From Cokeromyces recurvatus (lineage: Eukaryota; Mucoromycota; Mucoromycetes; Mucorales; Mucoraceae): a DNA stretch of 64,000 nt. The DNA is taken from assembly GCF_025118155.1 (NCBI RefSeq), contig NW_026251398.1:1-64000 (forward strand), read 5' to 3'. The notes beneath the pieces are model-generated. The model made no database searches. It had not been told where the DNA came from and worked only from the letters and a program-made list of their open reading frames with translations. The number at the start of each line of letters is the position of its first letter. Within the stretch, counting starts at the first letter, position 1. This document shows, in pieces, positions 25,125-36,057 of the stretch. The position numbers and the translations under genes were made by a program.

Positions 25125-26660
25125 TTAGAATCTACGCTTAGCTGCTCTTCTTGCTGCTGCTGCTGCCTGTTGTCTTTCACGAAGAATACGATCCTTTTCT
25201 AATTTATCTTGATGCTTTAATTGTTCTTTAAAATTTTCCATAAATCCTTTTGTATTCTTTTGAAGTTCTTCAGGTTTCTTGACAAGTTTTGGAATATTTA
25301 AAAATTCACGTATAGTTGGATTTTTCAAGGCAAGGATTTGTCCAATAGAAAAGAAATTAGATGTAATCCAATATATAAACACACCCTAATAAAAATAAAT
25401 ATTTAAATACAGCCTTTTTTTTTTTTTCTACATGGAAGAAATAAAACAAACTTTACACTGGGCATCCAGGCAGTAAATGGTACCATGACAACTGAAAGAC
25501 CACGGAAAAAGTTCTTCATGCCTTTACTTTGTGGATTAGCGGCACCTGCTTCAGTTCCAGCTTCTAAAACAGCCATAACACCAGCTGCACTAACAACAGG
25601 TAAAATATAATATGGGTCCTTTGCTGCTAAATCAGTAAACCACCAAAGACCTTGATCTTGTAATCCAGGAACAGGAATTTCAGCCATACCACGAATGGCC
25701 ATGAAAAAGGAAATCATAACGGGCATTTGAATCAAAGGTAAACCCATTGATTTCAGTGGGTGACATTTATTCTTTTTAAAAAGAGTCTGAATTTGACTTG
25801 AATACTTGCTAACAGCTAACGTGTCTCCTGTTGCCTGTGCTTCTTTCAAATTATTCATAATACGTGTCACTTCAGGGTTAATATTCATAAGTTTTGCGTT
25901 ATTTCGTTGAATCTTAATCATGAGTGGTAACAGTGCAGACCGGATAATCACTGTAGCTACTGCAATCGTACCCCACCATGGTAATCCACTATAGACATGA
26001 ATGTATTCAAACATAGCCTCTAATCCACCAACAGGTGTAAAATTACATAATCCAAGTGCTTTAAACTCTCCAATACGAGATGCAGCATCAACAATAGCAT
26101 CAGGTGATGTTGTTTGAACTGCTTGTTGAAGAATATCATGAGCAGAATCATTGGTATTAGCTACATCAGATCCAAGTGATGATATATCTATAGTATCTTC
26201 TTTACTAGAGTCCTCTGTACTTAAATGTCGTAAAGCAATATGATTCATTATCGTCATATTTCCTAGAAGCCTTGTACCATTTGACTTGGCTGCTCTTTGT
26301 GCTATTATGCTTAAAGGTTGAACTTTTATTGAGCGTGTCATCAAACTAGTTGATAGCTATTTTCCCAAATAATAAATAAAAAATTAGATTCTAAATCATA
26401 TCCCTCCCCCTCCCCTCTTATTTTTTTTTTTTACTATTCAAGTCATTTCCTCTTTTTCTTGCACACACATACTCAAACCAACTATTAATTATGCATTAAC
26501 TTACCATGCGAGTTGAATGAACATTAAGCCCAATGTGTGATAAAGTCCTACTTTTTGTGACCAATAAAAAAAAAGGAGAGAATCATTTAGAAATGAACTT
26601 TGAGTTATAACATGTATTTCCTTACTTTTTAGAAACTAATCGACTGGAGATCCTGAACAT
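25125..26660 (-). CDS. oxa1: OXA1-type mitochondrial inner-membrane insertase
   Basis: Four exons (26660-26626, 26550-26505, 26356-25457, 25385-25125), 413 residues. It inserts nuclear- and mitochondria-encoded proteins into the inner membrane from the matrix side. The N-terminus (MFRISSRLVSKNRTL) is a basic presequence. The YidC/Oxa1 core is clear: GLPWWGTIAVATVIIRSALL, IQRNNAKLMNINPEV, CHPLKSMGLPLIQMPVMISFF, then LWWFTDLAAKDPYYILPVV and the MPSGVFIYWITSNFFS helix created by the last splice. The C-terminal tail is a basic coiled coil with an Ala run that ends in RRAAKRRF, the usual mitoribosome-binding extension. It is divergent from ATP11 (about 320 bp apart), another inner-membrane/F1 biogenesis gene. 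Confidence 0.95.
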
Positions 26661-26982
26661 TATGTCAATGTCTTAATATTTAATGGATATACAACAAAGG
26701 GAAAGAGGGGAAAAAAAAAGGAAGGGTCTCTCAGTGTAATACCGGAAAAAAAAAGTGGGGGAAGAATACTAGGGTCAGACAAAGTTAGGAAGTTCAGTGT
26801 ATTTTTTTTTTTTTTTTTTTAAAAAAAAAAGCCTGTCAATTCAAGTCACGAAATAGCATACTTTATATGGAAATGAAATAGTTTTGGCCCTGTATTTTTT
26901 TTTTTGTTTTGGCATTTTCTTTCAACACTTTTGTATATATTTCCTATATTGTTAGACGCATATACATACATACATATATATC

Positions 26983-28180
26983 ATGATTTCAACTACTTTA
27001 CGTCAGTTTATTAAAAGTCGTAGTCTTCAAAGAAATATATTAGCTTCAAAGCCATTAGTTCATTTTGAAAAAGGCATCATTCAACCGAGATTAGGTACAA
27101 AAGAAACAAAACACAATTCCGGGGTAAAGAAAAAAAAAAAAACTAATAACTTCTTTTTTTTTTTCATCTAAGGTCAAAATAGATTTTATAATACTGAAGT
27201 AAGGCCTATCAATTTTGAAGCTAAATATGCTGATAAAATTAAAGAAATCGCAAAAAGGTATGATATGAAATGTAAATCAATGTCCCTTTTTATGCTTTGT
27301 TTTAAGAAAATAAATAAATAGAGAAGGACTTACAGTGGAAGAGTTAAAAAAGAAAATGAAAGATGAAGCAGCAAAAAAACTAAAGGCTTCACAACCTATT
27401 AAAAAGACAATTGTGAACGAAACAACAAAAAAGGCTTCTGCAGATACAATTGCTTCTAAATCAAAATTACCTTATGAATCTTCGGCACCTGTAAGTTTAA
27501 AAGACTATTTTCTTCCCTCCCTTTGATATTCATCTTTTTTTTTATTTTATTTTTTTGTTTTTATTTTAGACTTTAGATAAACTAGTAAAGCTTGATTTGC
27601 TTGAAAAGGAAACACCTGAAAATATTGAAAAGATTTGGAATGCAGGCCATGCAAATAAAGACTGTATTACTGCTGTCATTCCTAGTGATGTCTATGATAA
27701 GCTTTATAAACGTAGTCAACAATATCCTATGGTAAAAAAAAAAAAGATAAAATCAATACTACATTTATTTTATATGCTTATATGTATATACATTTATATG
27801 CATATACATATTGATAGTTTGTTTTACCTATGCCACGTGAAGAAGGGGTTGAATTCTTTTTCCTTCAATTTAATTTCCATCAATGCAATTTCACTTCTCT
27901 CTTAGAATATAAAACAAAGGGAACTGAAGCAAGACCTTTTCTAACTTTAACTCATTTTCCTGAACTTCAAAAATCAAAGGGGATTGTTTTAATGAAGGGT
28001 GAGATCAATAAGGATCCTCGTATGCTTGATACTGCGAATGCACAATTTTTAGCATTTGCCCTTCAACAATTCTATGTCACAGGTGGTGAAGAAAAGTTGA
28101 AGCTTGTTGAAAAATTCCATAAGCAGCCTGCTGAATTTGATTTCCAAGATCTGATTAAGGCCGTCGAAACACTTGTTTAA
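26983..28180 (+). CDS. atp11: F1-ATPase assembly chaperone ATP11 (ATPAF1)
   Basis: Five exons (26983-27094, 27173-27257, 27322-27490, 27570-27731, 27818-28180), 296 residues. ATP11 binds free F1 beta subunit in the mitochondrial matrix. A basic N-terminus (MISTTLRQFIKSRSLQRNIL) fits import. The family features are the helical YADKIKEIAKREGLTVEELK, a Lys-rich linker, LDKLVKLDLLEKETPENI, and the core FVLPMPREEGVEFFFLQF with ARPFLTLTHFPELQKSKGIVLMKGEI. The last exon ends with the usual FYVTGGEEKLKLVEKFH region. All five junctions preserve the frame. Length matches the family. Confidence 0.95.
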
Positions 28181-28558
28181 ATTGCTTGTATTTATAAACA
28201 AATTATATCTATAAAATATGTATGTAAAGTAGTGTATAATAATTTATTTAGCACTCTACTATTCTATAATAACAACAACAAAAAAAAAGAAGAGATAAAT
28301 AAATACATAATAGTTATACTTTTCTTTTCTTTTTTTTTTTCGATACGATGACTTTGTTCAATTTGCAAGTGTTTCTATATCTATTGCCTTATATGTATAT
28401 ATATCATTTTCAGAACCTTGACTCATTTACAAAGCTTGTAATAAATCATTAATTTAGCAGTCGCGATAAACGAAGTCTTGTCTCTCCTTTTTTTTTTTTT
28501 TTTTCTTTCTCTCATTTTTATACTTTTTAAAATAGATAAATAAATACATGTATATATA

Positions 28559-29958
28559 ATGTCGTTTGTTCAAGAGAGACAAAGGCGTCCAAATGCTGGT
28601 AGTCGGTAATAATGAGAAGAAATAGCAACAATAAAAGACAGAAAAAAAAATTAATACTACTATTAGAATGCAAGCATTACTTAATCAAGAGGTTGAGATG
28701 GAGGAATTATTTGAACATGAAGAAAATGAAGAAGAGGATGAAGAATTTATTAGCAAAGGTTAACTTAGACTATATATAAAAAAGTAAAAGATTGAAGATT
28801 TAACATTTAATGTAAATAGTTGAAGAAGAGGAAGAAGATAAATTGGATTCCGATTTTGATCTCGAGTCTTCTGAAGGCGAACAAGAATATGTTGAGGAAG
28901 GAAAACAAATGGATAAAGCACTTGCTCAGGCTGAAAGAAAAGTAAATATTAAAAAAGAAGAGAAAAAAAAAACCCCCCACCTAAAACAAAGAGAAGAATT
29001 TATTGATTGTTTATTAACTTGATTTAGACACGTAGAACAACTATATTCAAACCTCCAGTATCAACAGGCAATACAGTAAAAAAATCTACTGAAACAAAGA
29101 AAAGGAAATTAAAAAACACTATTCCTGAAGAGGAGCGTAGTACGCGATACTCATCTAGAAAAAATACAGTATTAAATCGAATACTTGTCGAAGACCAAAT
29201 TAGAGAATATAAAAGGAAAAAGGTATGGAAAATACAAGCTTTTAGAAAATGAGTATTGATAATTAAACGCTTTTCCTTCCTTCCCTCCCCCGTTTCTTTC
29301 TTTCTTTTTCTTTTTTTTTTCCTTTTCCGTATTTAAGGCATTACAACCTAAAAAAGATAAGCCTGTGGTTAACAAGTTAACACAAGAAGAGCTTTTAGCA
29401 GAGGCAGCTATTACAGAAGAAAAAAACAAAAATTCTTTATTAGAGTGGCAGCAAAAGGAAGCAGAGAGAAAAGAAAATGCAAAAAAAAAAGATAAGAAGG
29501 AGATTACAGGACCTTTTGTAAGATATTACTCATTTAAAGAAAGTTTACCGCAACAAGAACAATCTGAAGACTTGAATGAGAATGAATGGATGGGAAGAAA
29601 TCTTATATCGTTTGTATCCGAGAAGAATGAAGATGTAACACAAAGTCATTTATCGTCATTAGATAAAGACATGACAGATCTTGATAAAAGTTTGGAATAT
29701 ATGGATTTAATTGAAGAATTGAATGGTTGGCTTACGAAAGCCCCAAAACCGAGTAAACCAGTACTATGTTTAGTTACTGGTAACCATGCTAAATATCGAG
29801 ATCCACGTACAAATGTGCCTTACTCAAATAGAGAAGCTTATAATATAATACAAGATTGTTTACACCATAAAACAAATTGGTCTTCTACTTATGGTCTATA
29901 TTTAGGAAATTTGCCTTCAGCAAACGGAGTACCAGATGAATGGCAGTCAATGATTTAA
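28559..29958 (+). CDS. vps72: VPS72/YL1, SWR1-complex subunit
   Basis: Five exons (28559-28605, 28667-28758, 28820-28941, 29028-29222, 29338-29958), 358 residues. VPS72 (Swc2) is the SWR1/SRCAP subunit that binds the H2A.Z-H2B dimer. The N-terminus has the short basic RRPNAGSRMQALL motif, then a very acidic block (EEDEEFISK, EEEEEDKLDSDFDLES) that contacts histones, followed by TRRTTIFKPP and a Lys/Arg-rich region with ERSTRYSSRKNTV. The conserved YL1 C-terminal domain is at the end: CLVTGNHAKYRDPRTNVPYS and REAYNIIQDC. The order matches the family. Confidence 0.93.
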
Positions 29959-30045
29959 AACTGTATAAACAACAAGATACCCTTTTCTCTCTCTCTCTCT
30001 CCCTCTTTGTACATGCATATTATACATGTATATTTTTTTCACAGG

Positions 30046-30341
30046 TTATATATATTTTTTTTTAAAGTTTAAGTTCTTCACATTGTAACATCTAAAGCAG
30101 CATAAAATGTTGGTTTTATTGGGTTTTAACAAACTATTAGTCATTTTTTGTATTTGTGATTTGATATTATCTCCGGTAACAGTTACACTGATAATTCCTT
30201 TATAGTTATGATTGTTCTGCAAGAAAAAAAAAAATACACGTAAATTGTGGAGATTGATTCACATGATATACAATCAATTTTTTTTTTTCCTATTTTAAAG
30301 CAATACTTTTCTAGTGGTAGCAATAAATAAAAAGTAGGCAT
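30046..30341 (-). CDS. Candidate two-exon microprotein gene, 90 residues
   Basis: Between VPS72 and the MFS gene, the minus strand has an ATG at 30341, an open 34-codon stretch to 30240, a GT, a T-rich intron ending TTTCTTGCAG, and a 57-codon exon 30216-30046 that ends TAA, all in phase. The product starts MPTFYLLLPLEKYCFKIG and the second exon reads GIISVTVTGDNIKSQIQKMT. The acceptor is strong; the donor (GTGTAT) is not the window's usual GTAAGT/GTATGT form. No family recognised; it could also be chance. Confidence 0.3.
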
Positions 30342-30400
30342 TTGTTTTCATTTTTTCTTTGCCTTTTTTTTTTTAAAAAAAAAAAAATAAAATAAAAAAT

Positions 30401-31836
30401 ATGCTGGACAACGAAAAGAAATCGGATTTTGATGTTGTAGTGAAGCAAGAGGAATTAGAAAATAAAGATATTGAAAGATCAATTGGACAAAATAGCGACT
30501 CAAGTTATATTCCTCCTACACCTGAAGAACTTCGGGCAGTTATCTGGAAATTAGATCTTCGAATTATTCCATTTCTTGGTCTATTGTATCTGTGTTCTTT
30601 CTTGGATCGAGTCAATATTGGTAATGCTAAATTAGCAGGAATAACAGACGACCTTCAAATTAGTGCAAGTGATTATAATGTCGCTCTGTCTATCTTCTTT
30701 ATTGGTTATGTAAAGTTGATATCATTATTTAGCAAATACATATAATAAAAAGTATTGACTGTAATTTATAGATTATTTTTGAAGTTCCTTCTAACATTAT
30801 TTTAAAGAAAATTGGTCCAAGTAAATGGATTCCTATCGTTATGATTTCATGGGGAACAGTTGTAAGTAGTCTTTTTTTTTTAAAAAAAAAAAAAAAGAAA
30901 AAGGAAAAGAAAAAAAAGTTACTGATATAATAATATAATTATATATGCATATATATTTGTACATGTATACATATATAATAGATGGCAGCGATGGCAGCAT
31001 GTCATAATACAGCAGGCCTTTTAGCTTCTCGGTTCTTTTTAGGTATTACTGAAGCAGGTCTTTTCCCGGGTGTCATCTTTTATCTAACTTTGTGGTACAA
31101 AAGAAGAGAACAAGCATCTCGAGTCGCTTTCTTTTTCTCATGCTCTACACTAGCAGGTGTAAGTATACACTTTTTATTTTTATTTATTAAAAAAAAAAGA
31201 AAGGTTCTTTTTTCTAACAAATTGATTGAATCAATTTTTAGGCTTTTGGTGGTGTCTTGGTAAGTGACTTTTTTTTATAATTTTTGATTTGATGAATTTC
31301 AATATTCATTATTATTACTTGCTGTTGTAGGCATATGGTATTATGCAAATGGATGGTATTCGCGGACTTCATGGTTGGCAATGGATTTTTATTATTGAAG
31401 CTATTCCTACTCTTCTTCTTTCTATCGTGTCTTACTTTTTCCTACCTGATTTTCCAGAGAATTCCAAATGTAAGACTAATATATATATAAATAGGTGTGT
31501 ATATGTGAATGAAAAAAGTTAATTCTTCTTCTTGTTGGTATTATTATTAGTCATCAATGAACGTGAACGTGAAGTGGTAGTCCATCGCTTAAAGGAAGAT
31601 GCTGGACCATCGACAGAAACTCATTTCTCTTGGACTCAACTTCGTGCTGCTTTTACAGATTATCGTGTTTATGTCCATTCTCTTATTTATGTTTGTGGTT
31701 CAACACCACTTTATAGTCTAAGTTTATTCTTACCTAGTATCATTCAAGGCATGGGTTTCAACGACCTTCGTGCTCAAGCTATGTCAGCGCCGCCTTATGC
31801 TATAGGTAAAATACACATACACACACGTGTATATGT

Positions 31837-31872
<36 letters not shown>

Positions 31873-32442
31873 CATGTTCATAAAGCTAACACTATATTTA
31901 TACATATATATTTATATACACTTTATTTTTAAGCCTGTTTTATTACTATCTTGGTTGCTATACATGCAGATAAACATGGTGAACGTGGTTGGCATATTGC
32001 TATTCCAGCAGCAGTAGGTGCTATTGGGTATGGTCTCCTTTATGGTCTTCGTCATCATGGAGCAGTAGCTATGTATATTGCAGCATGTATTACAGTTACA
32101 GGAGTTTTTTCACATATTCCAGCCATGTTAAGTTGGTTTGGTAACAATATTGGTGGACATACAAAGCGTGGAGTAGCATCAGCTATTATTATTAGCTTAG
32201 GTAATGTTGGCGGAGCAATCGGAGGACAAATTTATAGAATAGATGACGCGCCTTTGTATGGTCGAGCTAATTTAATTGCAATGGGACTTATGTGCTGCGT
32301 AGTTCTATTTTCTTTACTATTTAAATGGTCTTTGAATAGAGAAAACAAGAGAAGAGATGAACTTACAGAAGAAGAATATAATTATGAAGCCTCTAAATTT
32401 GAACCTTGTGATAGACATCCTGGTTTTAGATACATGTCTTAA
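30401..32442 (+). CDS. MFS transporter, anion:cation symporter (ACS, allantoate/nicotinate-type) family
   Basis: Seven exons (30401-30709, 30772-30861, 30982-31158, 31242-31259, 31331-31469, 31551-31805, 31934-32442), 498 residues. One exon is only 18 nt; without it the helix sequence AGAFGGVLAYGIMQMDG would be broken. The cytosolic N-terminus is followed by LRIIPFLGLLYLCSFLDRVN IGNAK-type helix 1, the hallmark of the fungal ACS/Dal5 family (DRVNIGNAKLAG). GITEAGLFPGVIFYLTLWYKRRE is the loop 4-5 signature, and GLHGWQWIFIIEAIPT is also typical. Twelve helices are expected. Family members import small carboxylates such as nicotinate, allantoate, tartrate or pantothenate; the substrate cannot be told here. 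Confidence 0.93.
31841..31870 (+). repeat. Intronic (TA)n in the MFS gene
   Basis: Dinucleotide repeat within the last intron (31806-31933). Confidence 0.9.
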
Positions 32443-33064
32443 TAAGAACACTATATATGTATATATATATCTTATTATACATCTTACATTTAACAGTTAT
32501 ATACAATCATATTATATATATTAATCATCATAGTGGGGAACATGTATATTATAGAATAAAAGCATGTTGAATGTTATTGTATAATCACTATGTTAAATGA
32601 TGTCATACCCTATTTATAAATATCATATCTTTTTTTTTAAAGGAGTAAAAATAGGCAGTAGAGTTGAATATAATATGAGACATAAAAATCTGAAACTGCC
32701 TGTTATTGTTATTATTCACCATCAAATGTATTATACATGACGCGTATTTAATGTAAAATGGAGTAATTCTTCTCCTTTCCTTTCCTCTTCTCTTCTCCTA
32801 TTATTTATGTATATCATTAGCAAATACTGTTAACCTTTTAAAACGTCTTGTTGTATCTATTTATTTATTCAATCTTCTACGGTTAGACGTTTCTATAAAA
32901 GGTAGGCTGAGTACACGTGTGTAACTCAGCTTATGTTTAGATTTCTATATTTAATTCTATTTTTATTTTTTTCTTATCTTTTTCTCTTGTTTTTTGTTTT
33001 TTGTTTTTCTTTTTTTTTTATTGTTTTTTATTGTTTTGTTTTATTTTAGCTTTATTCAACATCT
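32443..33064. other. Intergenic and promoter region of the PI4P 5-kinase gene
   Basis: Contains a TATAAAA box at 32894-32900, a palindrome directly after it (32906-32930) and a long T-rich leader up to the ATG at 33065. No other gene seen. Confidence 0.6.
32894..32930 (+). promoter_or_regulatory. TATA box followed by a palindrome with a CACGTG centre
   Basis: TATAAAA at 32894-32900 is followed at 32906-32930 by an inverted repeat with outer arms GCTGAGT and AACTCAGC around ACACGTGTGT. The centre holds a CACGTG E-box. It could be a bHLH factor site or a hairpin in the 5' leader of the kinase mRNA, 135 nt before the ATG. Confidence 0.45.
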
Positions 33065-35208
33065 ATGGAAAGATCATTAGCCAATCAAACAACATTAATA
33101 GATTGGAAAATAAACAAACCTATTGATGAGAAAACATTCATTTATTCAACTAATAAAATGTTAAAATGTCCAACATCATCAAGTATCACTACTGACAACA
33201 CCTGTGATATGTTAAATGAATCTAACCAATTATCACCTCCTATTACCCCTACGTCTTCTTTAAATGAAAAGAGAGCTTTTCATACATCCTATATAAGACC
33301 AGTAGAATATCAATTAACACCTGAATCATCACGTATTGATATGAATGAAACAAGTCTAAAGAGACATTCTACTATCAGTAGCAATAGTGGTATGAGTGAA
33401 GTGATAACGATTGTAACCAATAGTTTACATAGAAATCATACAACTGGACATGCAATAAGATCTGCAAGACAACAACTTGCAGATAAAGAACGTTTAATTG
33501 CCTTACAACGTTCAGAAGAATTCCAACAATTATTATTAGCACGTAGAAAAGAATTTGAAAGATTATCGACTCACAAGATAGACGATGAACAAGTATTAAT
33601 AGGCACACGTATCTCAGAGGGACATCAAAATTATGTATTAATGTACAATATGTTGACTGGTATCCGTATCGCTGTGAGTCGTGTGACAGCAAAAGTAAAT
33701 CGACCCTTAACAGATGACGATTATACTGCAGCACATAAACTAGCCTTTGATGTAATGGGTGATGAATTAACACCTGGTGCTAAATATGATTTTAAATTTA
33801 AAGATTATGCTCCTTGGGTATTTCGTAATTTGAGAGAGAAATTTGGTGTAGATGCAGCAGATTATTTGGTAAAAAAAAAAAGAATTGATATGTATATAAA
33901 TAGCTTTGTTGTCATTAACACTAATAGAATAGATTTCTTTAACAAGTAAATATATTTTATCCGAATTGGGCTCTCCTGGTAAAAGTGGAAGTTTCTTTTA
34001 TTATTCAAAAGATTATCGTTTTATTATCAAGACTATTCATCATACAGAACATAAATTTATGAGAAAGATCTTAAAAGATTATTATAGGGTATATATTTAT
34101 AACAGCTATAAACAAAAAATGACATACATAGTTAACTATCTATTTTAGCATATTTGTGACAATCCAAATACATTACTATGTAGATATTATGGCTTACATA
34201 GAGTAAAATTACCTCATGGAAAAAAGATTCATTTTGTCGTTATGAGCAATGTATTTCCTCCAAACAAAGATATTCACGAGACTTATGATTTAAAGGTATT
34301 ATTACTATTACTATTACTATTACTATTTACATTTCATTCTATGAATTTAGGGTTCTACACTAGGTAGATTATTACCAGAAGAAGAAATACATAAAAATCC
34401 TAATGCAGTTATGAAAGATCTCAACTGGGAAAAGAAACAACGTAAACTTCAATTAGGCCCTGAAAAGAGAAAACTCTTTATCAAACAACTTGTTCATGAT
34501 GTCACGGTAAAATAATAATAATAACAGTATATACATATACGTATATATATGTATATATATATTTTACTCATATGTTATTTTATACTAGTTATTATCAAAT
34601 TTGAATATTATGGATTATAGTCTATTAATTGGTATACATGATATGTTGCGAGGAAATAAAGACAATATTAGAGATACCACTTTACAATCATTTCAACCAA
34701 ATACGAAAGCACTTCAACGTCGAGTTAGTTTATTGCAGCGTAGAACAAGTCAAGCACAAGTCATTCGTAAAGCAATTGCAGAAGCAAATCCAAATAAGTT
34801 AGATGTATCTAAACTACCAGAAGAAACATCAGAGTAAAGAAATCTATTCTATTCATGATATAACACATGTATTTACATTTATCTTATTTATTATTTAGAC
34901 GTCGTAATTGTATATTTTATTCTGAAAATGGTGGATTTCAAGGCACAGATGAAAATAATAGGCCACTTCCTGTATTATATTCTTTGGGTATCATTGATAT
35001 CTTAACTCCATATGATATCAAAAAGAAGTCTGAACATATTTATAAATCATTAACTCAAGATAAAGATGCTATTTCAGCTGTCAAACCAACTCAATATGGA
35101 AGTCGATTTTTAGAATTTATGGCTAAAGCTGTCTTGGAACATAACGATGATATTCCTCAAGAATATAAATTAAAGAACAGAGTAAAGCATTTATTGCATT
35201 TCAAGTAA
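33065..35208 (+). CDS. mss4: Phosphatidylinositol-4-phosphate 5-kinase
   Basis: Six exons (33065-33868, 33933-34088, 34149-34295, 34351-34506, 34589-34833, 34899-35208), 605 residues. It makes PI(4,5)P2 at the plasma membrane for actin, endocytosis and polarity control. The N-terminal about 125 residues are Ser/Thr-rich and variable. The PIPK core has [51 protein letters not shown] (Gly-rich loop and ATP-binding Lys), [26 protein letters not shown] (catalytic Asp), [17 protein letters not shown] (Mg-binding Asp) and the activation segment that reads [16 protein letters not shown]. An insert between [11 protein letters not shown] and the following strand is normal for the family. At the first intron, tandem AG acceptors occur; only the second (exon from 33933, [13 protein letters not shown]) keeps the frame open. 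Confidence 0.95.
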
Positions 35209-35358
35209 ATTGTATACTTTCCCTGCATCACTATTTACCTAAACATTTTTTTTTCTTTTTTTTTGTATATTGGAGCACATACCCTTTTTTTCATTTGTAA
35301 AGTTGTTTATTTATTTATTTATATATTTGTTTAGAATAAAAAGAATATTTTCAGAGCC

Positions 35359-35360
<2 letters not shown>

Positions 35361-35413
<53 letters not shown>
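35361..35413 (+). repeat. Poly-T run of 53 nt
   Basis: The longest homopolymer in the window, in the 277-nt gap between the PI4P 5-kinase stop and the PSMG3 start. A second, shorter T-run follows about 60 nt later. Confidence 0.9.
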
Positions 35414-35415
<2 letters not shown>

Positions 35416-35484
35416 CTCTCCTAAATAATAAAAGTTTTATATGTACGTGTTTTTTTTTCTTTTTTTTTTAGGATTGCTTAAAAA

Positions 35485-36022
35485 ATGTCAAATAACAACG
35501 AATTTCCTCTTCAAAATAAACAAGCTGCCATCAACATTAATGGAGTTCATACAGAGATTTTACTCTCTAGTTTTTCAGATAAAATATTTATAATAATTAC
35601 ACAGTATGGAAAGATAGGTAGCATGGTAGGTTACTCAATTCATTCAACTTGACGTATACATTTCCTTGCTTTCTCTTCTACCTAAGCATTGGAGTGTCAA
35701 TATTAGTTATTTTTTTTTTATTTTATTTATTTATTTTTTTTTTTAGATTCAAACTAGATTCGATGTTCCGCCTCATTTAGCCATGAATCCATCTGCGATA
35801 CCTACAACAAGTCAATTCTTGATGGGTGAATCAACAGGAGAACAAAGCGATCTTTATATTTTATATGCAACATCTATATTACAAGCTATTGGTGCCATGA
35901 ATCCACACGAGAAAAGACCACTCTTGTTAGGCATCGCTTTAAAACCTATACAAGACATGTCGGAAAGAAAGAAAATATTTCATCAGATTATTGATCAAAT
36001 AATGGCTAATCCTGTTTGGTAG
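35485..36022 (+). CDS. psmg3: Proteasome assembly chaperone 3 (PSMG3-like)
   Basis: Two exons, 35485-35625 and 35747-36022; 138 residues. The start gives MSNNNEFPLQNKQAAININ. The first exon has the family's opening strands: GVHTEILLSSFSDKIFIIIT followed by QYGKIGSMIQTRFDVP across the splice site. The second exon has LYILYATSILQAIGAMNPHE and RPLLLGIALKPI. PSMG3 (yeast Irc25/Poc3 equivalent) pairs with PSMG4 to build the alpha ring of the 20S proteasome. The length matches the family (about 120-140). Its stop lies 35 bp from the stop of the convergent SPB4 gene. Confidence 0.88.
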
Positions 36023-36057
36023 AATTTAAATAATACAAAAGCTATTTATTACATTTA

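Noticed and set aside
32906..32930. Part of a tRNA gene
   Set aside because: The palindrome has no A box, B box or cloverleaf; it is better seen as a regulatory palindrome.
33375..33773. 132-codon frame antisense to the PI4P 5-kinase
   Set aside because: Shadow of the real exon; Leu/Tyr/Arg-rich antisense composition.
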